Source of the DNA: Edolisoma coerulescens
Lineage: Eukaryota > Chordata > Aves > Passeriformes > Campephagidae
DNA: 64,000 nucleotides
NCBI GenBank assembly: GCA_013397115.1
Contig: VWZW01004608.1
Location: 2,382,148 to 2,446,147, forward strand
Reading direction: 5' to 3'
The position numbers and the translations under genes were made by a program. A model generated the notes under the pieces. That model was not told the origin of the DNA. It saw nothing but the letters and a program-made list of their open reading frames with translations, and ran no database searches. Positions 35,562-49,003 of this stretch are shown here, one piece after another; position 1 is the stretch's first letter, and every line of letters starts with the position of its first letter.

Positions 35562-38500
35562 AGTAACTTGGTCCCTTCCAGGCTGTAACTGTACATCACT
35601 TTCTGTGGTATAACTTTGACCTTCCACATCTGTTATTTGGGTCATGTTGTTTAAGTACAGATTGTTTGGAGCTAAGCAACTACCAATCACCTTTGGAGTC
35701 CCTCTGGGCTCTGGTATTGCAAGTACTTGCATAAGAGGCTGTCTTGTAACTGATCTTTCCCCATCATCCCCCTTATGGCCTCATCTTTTTTACAGTCTGA
35801 CTTGCATCCTGGCAGTGGTTCCTAAACCTTTCGTTGTTTTCTTCATTGCTCTCACTTTATTACAATATTTCTTTGCCATCTCTTTTCCCTACTGTGTGTA
35901 CTCTGTGCAGACACATGCCCTCCTGCCCTAAATTGGGTTTTTTTCTATTTTTATCTCATTTTTTTTTCTTTTTAATAAAACACACACAGAGGTATGCACA
36001 ATGCTCAAACTAGTAGGACTCCTGAAGCAAAAGAAAAAGAAACACATTGACACATTATGTTTTGGTCTTGCTTCCCTTTGTTCTTCCCATTCTTTTGATT
36101 TTTGGCTTGATGTCTCATAAATAATCAGGCTATATGAATGATTTGGAGTAGGAACTATATCTTTTATCAGTACCTAACACACTTCTGGATGCTATGTTAA
36201 AGCTACTATATGTGGTTAAAAATATTTGCCTTAAGAATTTGGTGATACAGGTACTTAGCATTCAGACTTGATTATCTTTCTTCTGTTAGGCAATTGGCTC
36301 TGAAATAAGAAGAGCAATAGCAATATAAGGAATTAGTCAGCTTGTATCAGTCAAGGGACTGCACTTCGTCCATTTATATCTTGTTTACATGGAAAAAATC
36401 AAGGCACCTTTACTGCGTCTCTATAACTTCTGTCTGGGAAAAGAATACTCCTACACTCACCATTCTACACTTAATTTAGAGAGCAAGAAGAACAAAGGAT
36501 TGTAAGGTGCAAATACTGCTCAAATTACATTCTATAACATGGTTCAGTGCTTTGAATTTTCCCGTTTTAAGATAAGATTTTACTACTATGCACACCGAGT
36601 GATAAGATAAGGAGTGTCCCAGTCACCAGATCCCTTCCCAGACAATCCCATTACACTCACAGGGCTTGTGCTCCCTTTTACCATATCACCTGCTCAGCAT
36701 GGGAGACACCAGCCTTGTCCACAACTCAGTGGTTAGCAAACTTGTCCAGGATGTTTGTTATGTGGGTCTGAGCCTGTGGCAAGCCTGAAAGACAAGTTTT
36801 TTGCCATGCTTACCAGGGTGCTGTGACCACTCGAGTATTTGCAAGGCATGAACAGTGTTACAGAGACATGAATGAGGTGCTGAGAGGAAAAACAGAGCTC
36901 GTACAACTGCAGTTTCTAGTAAATACTAAAGAGAGGCAGAACTTAAAATATAAATTTCCCTCTGGGTTTTTTTATGTTATCCACCTACCTTACACCATCT
37001 TGATTTCTATACCACTAGTTCTCCATTCATTGCACATAAAATTCAGTCAGGACTAAACACTGCCCAAAGAACCAGATACCTAATTGTTAGCATGGCAGAA
37101 TCAGAATCCTTGAAGCAGAACTATAACTTTGTAACTGGAACAATTAGGCAGAGCATTAGAAAATGCAGAACGATATCTTTGATTAGTTGTCAGCTACCAA
37201 TGGCTTATCTCAATTATTTTTTAATTAAAAACATTACGGTGTTGGAAGAAACAAACCTGATCTTTTAATTTTGTTTCATACTTTTAACGTGTACGTTTTA
37301 AGAATGTTCAGTGCAAAATTAGCTTTCATGCATAACCTTTGCAGCATTATGAATAATGCTACCTTATTAAAAGTGAATCAGTCTGAAAAAAAAAACCACG
37401 ATTGCAGTCTTGCTCCTGGCAATGTTTTTGCATTTTATTCATCTGTTGTGATGAGCACAGACCTTCAGGTTATCATTTTGTTTTACACTGGTCTTACATT
37501 TCACATTGCAGACAGGATCAAGTTTTAGCAAGCACTGAAGGGAATGTGGTTAAACTCCCTTTTACTATTTTTTCTATAGAAATAGTAAGATAGAATAGAA
37601 ACTTGTGAATGAACTTAACAGCTCTGTCATTTTTTCTGATGCTAGACAACACAGCAAATCTAGGAAAAAGAATCATCCCCTCCTCAGATATGAGGCCTTT
37701 GGATCCAAAATTAGGTCATGAAACTTTTCAATTAGGTTGGTGTTCCAAGAGCACTTCAGGACAGGACGGGTCAGCCATGATACCAAATACCTGTCTTACA
37801 GCACCTCTCTCACTGTGTTGCTGAGGACTGAATACACAGGGTCAGGGAATCCAGCTGATTAGAGCCAAAGTAGAAACAAACAATCCAAATAATCAAACCA
37901 AACCCCATCTTTCTATGTTATGTGTCCCACTCAGCCCCGCTCACACACAACCACAACCCTACCACATAATCCCCCCTGCCCTAAGCAAACAGTGTATACA
38001 AAATCCTGATCAGTTTTATCCAGTTCAGCCCCCGATCACATAGCAACATAGGAGAGGTTTCAATTTAGGCTCCAAAATGCGCTTGTCTCCAGTGTTAAAA
38101 TTTGAAGGTGAACCCCTCACAGGGTGTCTGACCCTCCACTACAATCAAGAGAGATGTAGGCAAGAATTCAGGGGGTACCAGCTAATATCCCAGACGCCCT
38201 AGGCTATCTAAGGTACTTCCACAGAGCTGGCATGTCTCTTGCAAGATCTAAGGGAGACCTATGCCCTTCCAGGTGGGTGGCTGGACAGCAGGTGAGTTAG
38301 TGTAGGGACATGCACAACGCTACATACTAATTTATGATTAGCCAGTTGAATGTGAATGTAGACATTTAAAAAATCCACCTGTGTTACTCTCAAGCTGAAT
38401 CCTGACCCTAAACTCACTTAACCTAAAGCAGAAAGCCACTCACAAACATGCCAACAAGCACCAGGGAGAAGGGCAGTGCAGGATGTCGGTATCGCTCAAA

Positions 38501-41310
38501 CGCAGCAGGAGTGAAAACCTTCTTTCTTACAGCAAAAATGCTTTCTTTGGAATGGAAGTCTCTTTGTGTACTAGAACATGGTTTTTATAATTACCATGTG
38601 ATTAGTAAAAGCAACAGCAATAATCTTTTACTTTTAGAACAGAAGAGGCCATTAGTTCCCCTTTACCCCTACAAAGACCTCTCAGGAAAGAGGTCCAGCT
38701 CAAGATGCATCTTCTCTTGACCTGTAGTCTCAATCTGAAAGCGTATTAAATTATCCTGGAATATTTTCTGTAATTAATTTGTATTCCTTTGTCCACAAGT
38801 TAGAGACTCGGCCTGGGGTGAGGACAGCCGTGAAGGCTTAGGATCCACTGGGGCCATGCTGTCTGGTAGTGGAGGGAACTCTGATGAACAGGACAGTAAG
38901 AAAGTTGAGGTGAAGTCCCCTCCAATTTAAAGTACTAAAATAGCATAAGTTCAAATATCTGGGATCAAAAAGAAGAAAACTGTATTTCAAGAATAAAAAC
39001 AGTTGCTGAAACTAAATAAGTGGATCACACGAACTGAGCAAGAATGAGAAGTCTAATTGCTCTGAAATTCGTGAGTTTAACCTCAATACATTTTTCTGCT
39101 GATTTGATCTGATTTTCTCACCTGCTTTTCCATAATATATGTGGACAATACCTTTGATATGAATATTTCAATTCTAATGAAAACAAGTGTTCATAAATCT
39201 TCCTGCTTAGATGGGATTTCTGTGAGCGTGTCCCTACCATGGGGAAAGGGGAAAAAACTCTTCATTCTCTATTGCCATTTGGACCTTCCTTTCTCAGAGG
39301 TTACTGCCTTTCCCTCTTATCATTCCTTGGAATAGACACTAAAAAAAGGCAAACTGGAAAAAAAAAGAACCTAAGAACATTTAGGGAACACAACACCCTC
39401 CTTCAATATTAAATTTACCAGTAAACCTCATTGCTCAATTTTAACATATACAAATACATACATAGAGCAGCATATGACAGAAGAGAAACATCATAGAGAG
39501 ATCATCATTGCTTAGAGAGATTGATTCAAGAGTTGTGAACAGCCAGCCCATCTCAGCTGGCCTGGGAAGAACTTCCTGGCAAAAGTTTTTCCAGCTCAAA
39601 AAGTCTATGACTCAGCTAAAACTAAACCTGGAAGCAAGGACTTGCCTGCAGGGACACCTCCAGGGTAGAAAAAAAATTGGATGTAACTCCCTTTTTTTTT
39701 GTTTTATTCTTCTTGACCCATTCATTTTGTGTTTTCTCTGTGTAGAAAATTAGATTTATTTGTATAACAAATACTGCCTTTTATATTTTAAAGTCCCTTT
39801 GGTCTTCTTTGGAAAAGTTCAAGTCAAGTTTCTACCCATATTTTGCTGTATCTACAGAAATTTGTTGAACCTGGGAAGCCTTATATGAAGGAAAAGCTCT
39901 AGGTTTATTTTAAAATAGAAAAAGGAAAACTGAAAGGATGAGCCTTAATGCTGTGGAAGAGCTTGCAATCCTAAGGATTAATACTCTGACAAGAGATTAC
40001 AGAATTAAAACATGTTTTTAAGTTAGTGCTCAATTTATTTCCTTGGAGCCCTTTATTTTCATGTCTAGAAGTGGACTTAGTTCATGATTTCTAATGTTAG
40101 TTTGACAGCACCCAGTGATTATGTTAAACTTGGCATTAAAAGGACCACTTTTAAAATTAATCAAATACTTAGTGCATATGTGAAGACAATAGGATTTAAG
40201 GAAATCAATAATGAACACTTGAATGCTGCCAATCAGTCAGAAAACTCTTAAAAGGCCCTTATTCTTCAGATATTTTCTTTGCTTAGTTTGATTAGTCATG
40301 TTGAAAGTAACAGGACCTTTTGTGCGCATCAGAGTCTGAAAGACACGCCACTAAATTGGCAGGAGCTACCATATATCTATTCTTAGTTGAATAGGCTGAA
40401 AAACTCAAATTATTCTTCGAATCCTTGGCAGTTTAAAAATTTTTTCCCTTTACAGGTAGCTCAGTTCTCTGCTAATTCAATTGCTTTGGTTGGTTGCCTC
40501 TGCCAAATGGAAAACAGCAATTTTCCTTAATCTGCAGCTTTTAAAACGTATTTTCCCATGATTATCTGATGTATGGTATTCCCTCCTGCAGTATCTGCTT
40601 TGTAATTTGCAATGGATTTCTAGCTTCTTTAGAGTGATCTGCAATAGCAATCCATTAAAATATTTTTGATGAATTTCCATGAATATCTGATTTGATAGTA
40701 AGGCTATAGATTTTTGCAAGAAAATGTATCTGACCACAATCAATTCTATATTATTTCTTTATTATATTATTTTGGCTCTGTCTCTTATGGATACCTAATA
40801 CCTGCAGCAGTTGCATGTCTTCCTCTAGGGACACTTTTTGAAAACCAATACCTTGAAATATCACAAAGAGGAAAATAAATCAAAATATTCTAGATTTCAA
40901 ACTATTAAAAATTCAGTAGTTTGTAAAGACACTGTAATAAACTGGTTCTATTCCCAGATAGAAATCAAAGAAATATGTGTTAGGGAATCTAAAAAAATTC
41001 CTCAGAGAAAGGGTTCAGCCTGACAATATCCATCTACTTTACACCATCACTTACCTACACTTGGAGGAGCTTAACTTCGTTGTATGCCTCATTATTTAGC
41101 ATGAAATCTCTTAGACACTCTCATACCTGCTCCTGGATGGGGAATGTTTATTTTACACCTGAGGCTTTACTGCCTGGTAGTTTGTTCATTCAGATAGGCA
41201 GCATTTAAGGCCTGACAGCAGCCTGGAAAGTTAGTTGTGCTCAAAGTTAAGAGCTCTCTTCTCCTGACCTGCTGCTGCTCGTTTCCGTTTCACCGCCTAT
41301 CTTTATCAAG
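35562..41310. other. Unique DNA without a recognised gene
   Basis: Nothing recognisable as coding or as a repeat family. It contains a 9-bp stem-loop at 37562-37588, listed separately. Frames are under 100 codons. Confidence 0.6.
37562..37588. repeat. Perfect 9-bp inverted repeat, 9-base loop
   Basis: TTACTATTT (37562-37570) pairs exactly with AAATAGTAA (37580-37588) around TTTCTATAG. It is AT-only in the stem and probably weak. Confidence 0.6.
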
Positions 41311-41563
41311 ATCACGGAATCATCAAGGCTAGAAGAGACCTTCCAGATGATCTAGTCAGACCATCAACCTGGCACCACCATAATCACCCCTAAAGCATAC
41401 CCCCAAGTGCCATATCCAGACAGCTCTTGAACACTTACAGAGATGGTGACTCCACCACCTCTCTGGGCAATTTATTCCAATGCCTAACCACTCTTTCAGT
41501 GAACAGTTTTTTTCCAATATCTAATCTGAAACTTCCTTGGTGCAATTTAAGGCCATTTGTCTC
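41311..41563 (-). mobile_element. CR1 LINE 3' end, minus strand
   Basis: In plus-strand reading, the 3' terminal repeat comes first (ATCACGGAATCATCAAGGCT). It is followed by GATCTAGTCAGACCATCAAC, then the ORF2 C-terminal end as GATGGTGACTCCACCACCTC, TTCCAATGCCTAACCACTC and GGCCATTTGTCTC. This is the order of an antisense CR1 copy reaching about 250 bp from its 3' end. It is strongly 5'-truncated. Its sequence differs from the plus-strand CR1 at 35190-35561, so the two are probably different subfamilies. Confidence 0.9.
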
Positions 41564-44500
41564 AACTTTAAAGAGGATTGCTGATGGGTGGACACAAAAC
41601 CAAGGCCGAAAACAAGGTTAGGCATGTTGCTGTAGGCACGTGCCATAATTGTGGGGTCAGATCCAGGCTTTCCTTTTCTTTTGCTCCCAGAAGCATAGTG
41701 CTCAACTCTGACCAAGGGAGATGGGATGCCCTAATTTTTAGACCATGGAATGCCATGAATTCAGGCATTCTTAGAGGATCCATACTTTTTAGACTGGGGG
41801 AGCACAGACCCATCACCTAACTCATCCTGTCTTCCGAGCAGTTTTGTTAATCACTAGGCTTACACTAAAGATAACTATCAGTGCTACCACAAAGTTCTGT
41901 TAAAGTTACCAGCCTCAAAAGAGCCGGGGTAGGCTGCAACATGAGTGACAGATAATACCAGAAATCTGCATCATCCCTTAAAGCTGCCTAAAGATTTGAG
42001 AGAATCACTTTAATTAAGCATACACCATTCAACCAGCATGGAATTCATGTAACTTTTTTAATGGCATGGATTCAGAACCTGGAGGAAGCAAGTTCCCGTT
42101 TGGCCATGGAATAACAGAAATGACTAAGAAAGAACTGAAATGCCTGTTTTGCAATACACATCATGATCAAACTATTCTGCAATTGTGAGAAATTAGGTAA
42201 ATTATCCCAATGAAAAGATACTTTTTGGATACCTGTTGTTCTTCGAGCATTGTTTTATCTTGATTTTCTACATCTTCTTGCCTTCCTTTCAATTAAGACA
42301 GAGAAGAAGAAAGCATCACAACTGTTGTGGTTTGGCTTAACTCCATGGCTAGTTGTAATCTAGAAGTTCTCTGCTGTTTGCCCTGCAAATGGTGGGTATC
42401 ACTCTGGTTAACATGCCACTAATCTGGTAGGAATGGAGCTGAATAGAATGTGAGAATCTCAGGCAGCTATTTGGACAACACAGCCTATAACTGGATTTCA
42501 TTAGTACTGCACTAATGACTCAGTGCATTAGTAGAAAGAAAATCATATAGGAATGCTTTCCATCACAGGGATGGAAGCTGTTATCAGGGTACTTGTATGT
42601 TTTCACTCTGGTGTGACAGAGCACAAGAGTTGATGCCTCAGTTACTGAAGCTGATGTGCAAGAGTAAAACAGCAAATAAATTCAAACCTTTCTTTTTTCA
42701 AATTCATTATGAAAGTATATTAATCTGTTTTTGAATTCTGAAAAGCTATGCATCTTCCGCTCACTCAGTGTAGGATCAGTGAACAAAATGGAACCTGATT
42801 AATGTTATCTGCAAAATTACGTTTTTACATCGAAGCTAGAATGCCATAAAATGCGGGACTAGTGATGATTGTCATGACAAATAAAATAATTTCCTTTTCT
42901 ATTAAAATGTAGGTAGCAGTAAAGAAAGAAGGAAAGAAATTATTTTACAGGAAGGATTTTTCAAACAGACACAGGGCTTACTGTTGCATGCTCTCACTCT
43001 GAGTGGCCCCTTTACTTTAACAGAATAATTATGGAAAAATGCAAGAGAAGTTTACTCACTGGTGGATCCTTCTCATGGGTTGGTTTATTTTTTTATTTTT
43101 CCTCTTTTTAATGCTTTTTGCTCATGCAAAGGTAATGGGGAAAATTGGTGCAGCTGTGGCTGGACTGTTGCTAGGACAATGTTAATTCAGTGAAAAGGAA
43201 AAATGTTCTTTACAGATGCAAAAGGTCTGCCTGGGCTCTAGGGGAGAGACAAGCCCTTGAAGAGAGGTCTGTTACAGACTACAAAATCTACTCAGGGAGT
43301 CCCCTGGACTGAAGATGGTCAGAGGCCAAGGATGCCAGGAGAAGGGTACAGCAAATGATTGTCTGGTAGCTGCTCGCAGCTCCCACTGGATACAGGATAC
43401 TAGCTGAGAATAAGCATAGGGCTTTTCTTACTGGATCATGATTTTAAAGAAAAAAATATTTCTGCCTCGTAATTAGGCAGAAGATTAGAAAAAATCTGGT
43501 TGTCTCCAAGAAATATTTGAAATTCATTTACATAAAAATGTCAGTTAAAAAAAATTTTAACTCTAAAAAATTTACTAAGGAAGTCTTCCTCATCTCTGAC
43601 TTCATCATTGTAATATATGCCTACAGGTCTGTAAGTCAGATCCCTCCTAAAATATTTTGCCCTAGAAAGTTTCATGTATTCCTTTTGTTTTCACCACACA
43701 GATTTCAGAAGCTCAGTTATGTACTTACCATGTGAAACAATTAAGCAGTTATACATACAGTTATACAAGCATTAACAACTAAAACTACTACATTCCTTTT
43801 GTTTACAACCTTTTCTATGATGTGTGAGTAGTCCAAATTGTAATGCTTTGCAAATGAATATGAACAGTCAGCAGTGAGACTGGGCTGTTACATCACACTC
43901 AGAGAACTATTATTTAGCATGTACATAGTATTTTTATCCTCAAAGAGTTTCATGAGGAGCCATGCATTCATCTCCTAAAGATGCCTCAAGCAAAGCAGGT
44001 AAATATTACCATATCTATTTCTAAACATGAAAGACCAAAAGACAGAAAGGGTAGGGAAGCTAAGTGACTCACCCAAAGGCAATCAATAACAGAAAGTCAG
44101 TATCAGAAACATAATTATAAGCCAAGCACACCTAATTATATCTAGAATACATTTAGAGGAGGAGCCTGAGGCCATGCAAGTCAACATGCTTTTGTCAGCA
44201 TTTCAAACATGAGGTTGTGGTGACCTTTGGAAAAAGCCAGAGAAAGAACTTCTGGATAATATTATCCCTTAGTGCAGCATGCCTGATCCAAGCACCTCTA
44301 TGAATCATTCCAGAAATGTTTCCACCCCTCCTTGCAGTATAAAGGACATGCTCAGAATCATTCTGAGATATCTCAGCAACTCTGCCCTATCGGTGAGTGG
44401 GATTTGTTGACAAAATAAAAACTTCTGCTGTCAGCAGTATGGATTGATCAGATCAGTTAATAATGCGGTGCATGCTGGGCTGGACCTGGTAATTTCCTAT

Positions 44501-47332
44501 CCTGAAAACACAGTGTGGGTGTGGATGCCACCTCTAGTGCTCATAATTCGACTATAAGACCCCGTTTTCCCATCCCTGCTCCTTTTATCCTGTCACTTTC
44601 ATCATGTGGAATCTCTCCCAAAAGTGCAGTCTTTCTTTGAAGCTCACTCTTCCCTGCCTGCCCCACAGAAAAAATACCCCTTTTGCTCATGACCTTATGA
44701 AATGTGGCGTTGACTGTTGCCTGGTCCTCATGATGAGGGGGTTCACCTTACTCTCTTAACACCATTCTCATCTCTCGTCTCTAGTCCCTATTCGCTTCAT
44801 CACACAAAATTATTGTAGGCGTTGTACATTCTTCACAGCCCTTCTGTACAGCAACACAGTTCTACCTCATGTCTCTCAAACTTCACTAACCAATTTTTTT
44901 AACTTTTTCTATGCCTTCTATCTCCAGTCACATCTGCGCATTCATATTGCCTCTCTCTCCTTTCTACACCCACTTTTCTGCAGAACAGCTAAAAAAAGTC
45001 TTAGTTTCTCCTTTCAGTCTCATTCGTTACACCCAAACCCTCTGCATTCCAACAAAACTTCCATCTCAGTACTATTTCCCTGCTCACTGAAAGCTAAATG
45101 CATACCAAGGATATTAGCATAATTGAGCAACTCAGATGACTGAAACCAGGTGAATACTAAGGGTTTTGAAAAAACCTTACCCTGCTCTGTTTTGCCTGAA
45201 CCTCAGCCCATCATCCTCCACCCACAAATGATCAACTCCTTGATGATTTAGATCCTTGTTTTTTACATGTATCAAACAACATAAGCTGGACTGTTGATTC
45301 TACAGAGCAGAGTGCTTGCCTTACTTATTTTTCTAGCACAGTGATTGACCACACAAATAAGAGTTGCACCATTCTTTACAATTCTGTTCCTTTTAATTTA
45401 CCATCCAAAGGTGGTAGAGTCCAGAGCATCCGGTGAACTGAGTGAAGGAAGGATCTCCTTGCTTTGTGGACAAATATACAGAGCTTAGGCATCTCTTTTC
45501 CACAGGCAAGAAACACAAGGATTACTAAGCTGTGCCAGCATACTTATTCACATAAAAACATAAGATTTCACATTCTATTTCTTCTGTTTTTCTGTATTTC
45601 TAGTCAGCACATGTACAACAGTGCACAAATTTACAGTCGACATCTTTAACCATTAGCAAGCCCATTTTAATTAATTTATACTGGGGAGTTTGTGGAAAAA
45701 AATTACAAGGAAGAAGCAAGCTTAGATGGTTGAATTCAATAGTGTTCAGAAGCACTCTGGTTTTGTTTGCTCTTCCTTTATTGTATAGCTTCTCCTTTTT
45801 TAGTTAATGAAGAATAGTGCAGACTGGAAAGCTGAGCTTATCTTTGCTTTCAATGAAGAAACCTTGTCAGTAGAATTTCTTGATGATTGAAAAAAGTGAG
45901 CCCACAGAGACCAGCTGGTGGGATTCTTTTCTGAGATTAATCTTTTCTGTTTGCAGATATTTGCAACAGTTAAAGGAATTCAGTACTGAGAGCCAGTCTG
46001 AATGGCTGAAAAACACTTTGCAACCCTTCAGAAATATACAGGAGTCAGTATCTCTAGTATTGTAAATGAATGTATCACTCTCAACTTCAAAGAAACTAAG
46101 ATGTTTCACACCAGATGAAAACCCAATCCCATCGGAATTTCCTGTTGTGCCCGAGTTTGGTTGCTGTTGCATGTCTGGGTTCAGCTGATCTGGATCAAAA
46201 AGGTTCCTAGTCCCAGCTGCTTCTCACTGTATTCTCTGAAGGTTAACCCCCGTTTCCCATGCTCCCCCTCTGATATGTGTACATAATTGTTCTCTAACCC
46301 AATTCAATCAAAATGAAACAGGTTAAGAAAAAAACCCTACTATTTAAAGTGTGTGAGCTAACCTGGATCATTTTGACTGAACTGGGTCAGGGAGTGATTA
46401 TACGTGCCATTCTACCAGCTGAGTGAAAAGGAAGGGAGACAATCTATTTGCTTGGCTTAGTAACAGTCAAAACAAGCCATAGGACTGCAGCTTTATGTGA
46501 TTTATTCATAGACTGCCTTTGGATGGTATAAACTGGCATGTGGTCTAAGAGATGTCTCACTGGGCACAGCAACCTTCCTTTTGATGTGGTTTCTGCATAA
46601 CTGAAATGGCCCAACAAATCCTGTTGAAACCGTAATGGGGAGGTCAAGTGAGCGTTTCAGGTCTCCCAACATGCTGATGCCTTGGGAAGTTCTGCCATAC
46701 ACACTAAGTACTGGCAAAACCCTGCAACCAAAATGGACAGTGCTGAGGGAGATTCAGGGCAACGGCTAACATGTATGTCTTTTGAAATCAGCCTGATGGT
46801 TTTTTTCTGACAGAGAGAGGCAGCCCTCTTCTATTTACTCTGAAGAGGAGAAAGGATTTGCTATCACTATCAACATGCAAATGTTACTGCACCCTGTCTA
46901 ACAGATTTAAGCATTCTTCAAGTGAAGATATTTAATGTCGACATTTGGGCTTAACAGTCTTTGTCAACAGCTCATTTTATGTAACAAGCCTGTACTCTGC
47001 CTGACCTTTTGTTGAGCAGAAGGGAAAACCATAGCAGACTCTGGATGGCCTTGGATGTGTGCTTTTTGGACACACAGAAAGCTCAGCCTTTCCAGTGCTG
47101 GGACTAGTATTATTACTCTGAAGCCTATTCCCTTCTTGGAAGAAAAACAGACAAAATAACCTCAAATGTTTTAGCTTGTTTGGTTACAAGCACAAGCACA
47201 CAGTAAAATTCTTCTCTACAACTCCTCTTTCTCAGTTCTCCAGCTGCTAGCAGGAGTACAAGAGCACAGGAAACTCTGTCCGAAATAAAATGACCCTCTA
47301 GGAACCACCCATGTAACAGCAAAATTCACCCT
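41564..47332. other. Unique DNA without a recognised gene
   Basis: No exon, repeat or RNA gene was recognised. The part at about 44500-45100 is pyrimidine-rich. Open frames are at most about 100 codons (45867-46172, minus). Confidence 0.6.
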
Positions 47333-47822
47333 GGAGTCCCCACCTTTTTTGTAAGCTCCCATTAAGTACTGGTAGGCTGTGCTAAGGCCTTCCTGGAGCC
47401 CTCTCTTCTTCAGGCTGAACAACCCTAGTTCTCTCCCCCTGTCTTCATAGGAGAGGTGCTCCAGCCCTACGATCACCTTTGTGGCCTCCTCTAGACTCAC
47501 TCCAACAGGTCCACATCCTTCTCACGTTGCAGAACCCAGAGCTGAAGCAGTACTGGAAGTGAGGTCTTGCAAAAGCAGAAGAGAAGGACAGAATCACCTC
47601 CCTCAACCTGCTGGTCATGCTGCCTTTGATGCAGCCTAGGCTACAGGCATGCATTGCTGTCATATATCCAGCTCTTCATCCCCTAACCCTTCTCATCAGG
47701 GTTGCTCTCAAACCCTTTCATCTCACAGCTTGAATCACCTGGGCTGCCCCAACCCAGGTGCAGGACCTTGCACTTGGCCTTGTTAAACCTCATGGAGTTC
47801 ACATGGGCCCATTTTTCATGGC
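47333..47822 (-). mobile_element. CR1 LINE fragment, C-terminal ORF2
   Basis: On the minus strand the fragment runs through the region behind the reverse-transcriptase palm. It shows the FNKAKCKVLHLG-like start near 47800, SRLREVILSFSSAFARPHFQYC, then GLEHLSYEDRGRELGLFSLK, and ends near QYLMGAYKKGGD. These motifs belong to CR1 ORF2, but several stops and frameshifts break the reading frame. Both ends are truncated, and sequence before 47333 no longer matches well. It is a decayed copy separate from the other CR1 pieces. Confidence 0.9.
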
Positions 47823-48985
47823 CTCAGGGAATCATGAGGCTGAACTACAACATTTAATACTGATAGCCAGAAAATATTAGTTAATATTAAGCGCAGCTGT
47901 CAGTTAGTACTATTTGAAAATCCTGTCTGACAGCTGTGGTTCACAATCTTCTCAAATTCAGCACCTCTTCAGAAATGAGGGTTAACCCTAGCTGATGATG
48001 ATTTGCATGGGTACAGCTCTGCCAGAAGCCAACACACTGCATGCTGTACCCACTCTGCAGTGGGTTGTTAATCTTTCCTGCAGGAAAAGGGTGGACAGCT
48101 GGAGGCAGTAACCTCTTTTGCCATTGTAGTTAAATCCATCAGAGACTGTGAATCAGAGCTCATATTATTTTCCACATGAGTGTTCTCCATTTATGCTCTG
48201 ATGAAATTATGCATTCAACAGAAAACAAAATGAAGTGTTGAAACCATTAAATTCTTTAATAGCAGGAGACACTGCAATTTTTTGTGATTAATCTGCCATA
48301 ATTAGGAACTACTGTTAATGTCTTTTATAGTAAATAATATTGAAATGTTATTACTGAAAATGTTACCATGGCATGATATAGTGGGATGCACAATTTCATC
48401 TACACCCAATTTTGCATTCCTGATAGAGAATGATAGTGTGGTGGATTAGTGTAGGAATAACACAAACATAAACTTAAAGCAATATGATCTGAAATTAAAA
48501 CTTGACTTAGAGAATTCTTGTGGGCTTTTTCGTGAAAAGAAAATTTTCAAAATATAGAAGGTGTGAGGGGAAGATCACCTGTTTAACCAATGAGAAAACA
48601 AAGCCTGGGTTTAACTCAAAATTGAGATGAAGTGAGATTTCAAAGCTACTCACAAACCAAAACTTTGGAGTTTCAGCTGCACATGAAATCACAGAAGAAA
48701 AGTGATGGAAGATGTGATATGTTTAAATGGAAAGAGGATGTGGTTTTCACGTTACCTGATTTTAGGCCCTACAAGCTGGACAGACTTGTCTATCACTACA
48801 AACAGTTTATTTAGACAGTCAAGAACACAAACACAATAAAGAAAAGTGATACATAAAAGTTAAATATACATATATAGTATGTTTATTGTCTGTAGGATAG
48901 ACAGTAAAAGATCTCTTCTTTGCAGAGCAGAGCCTGTTATATTTAACAGGAAAATGCAAAGCCAATCCTGATTTGCACAGAGACT

Positions 48986-49003
48986 AAAAAAAAAAAAAAA
49001 AAA
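48986..49003 (+). repeat. A(18) homopolymer
   Basis: Eighteen A followed by G. No polyadenylation signal or retrocopy is visible upstream. Confidence 0.8.
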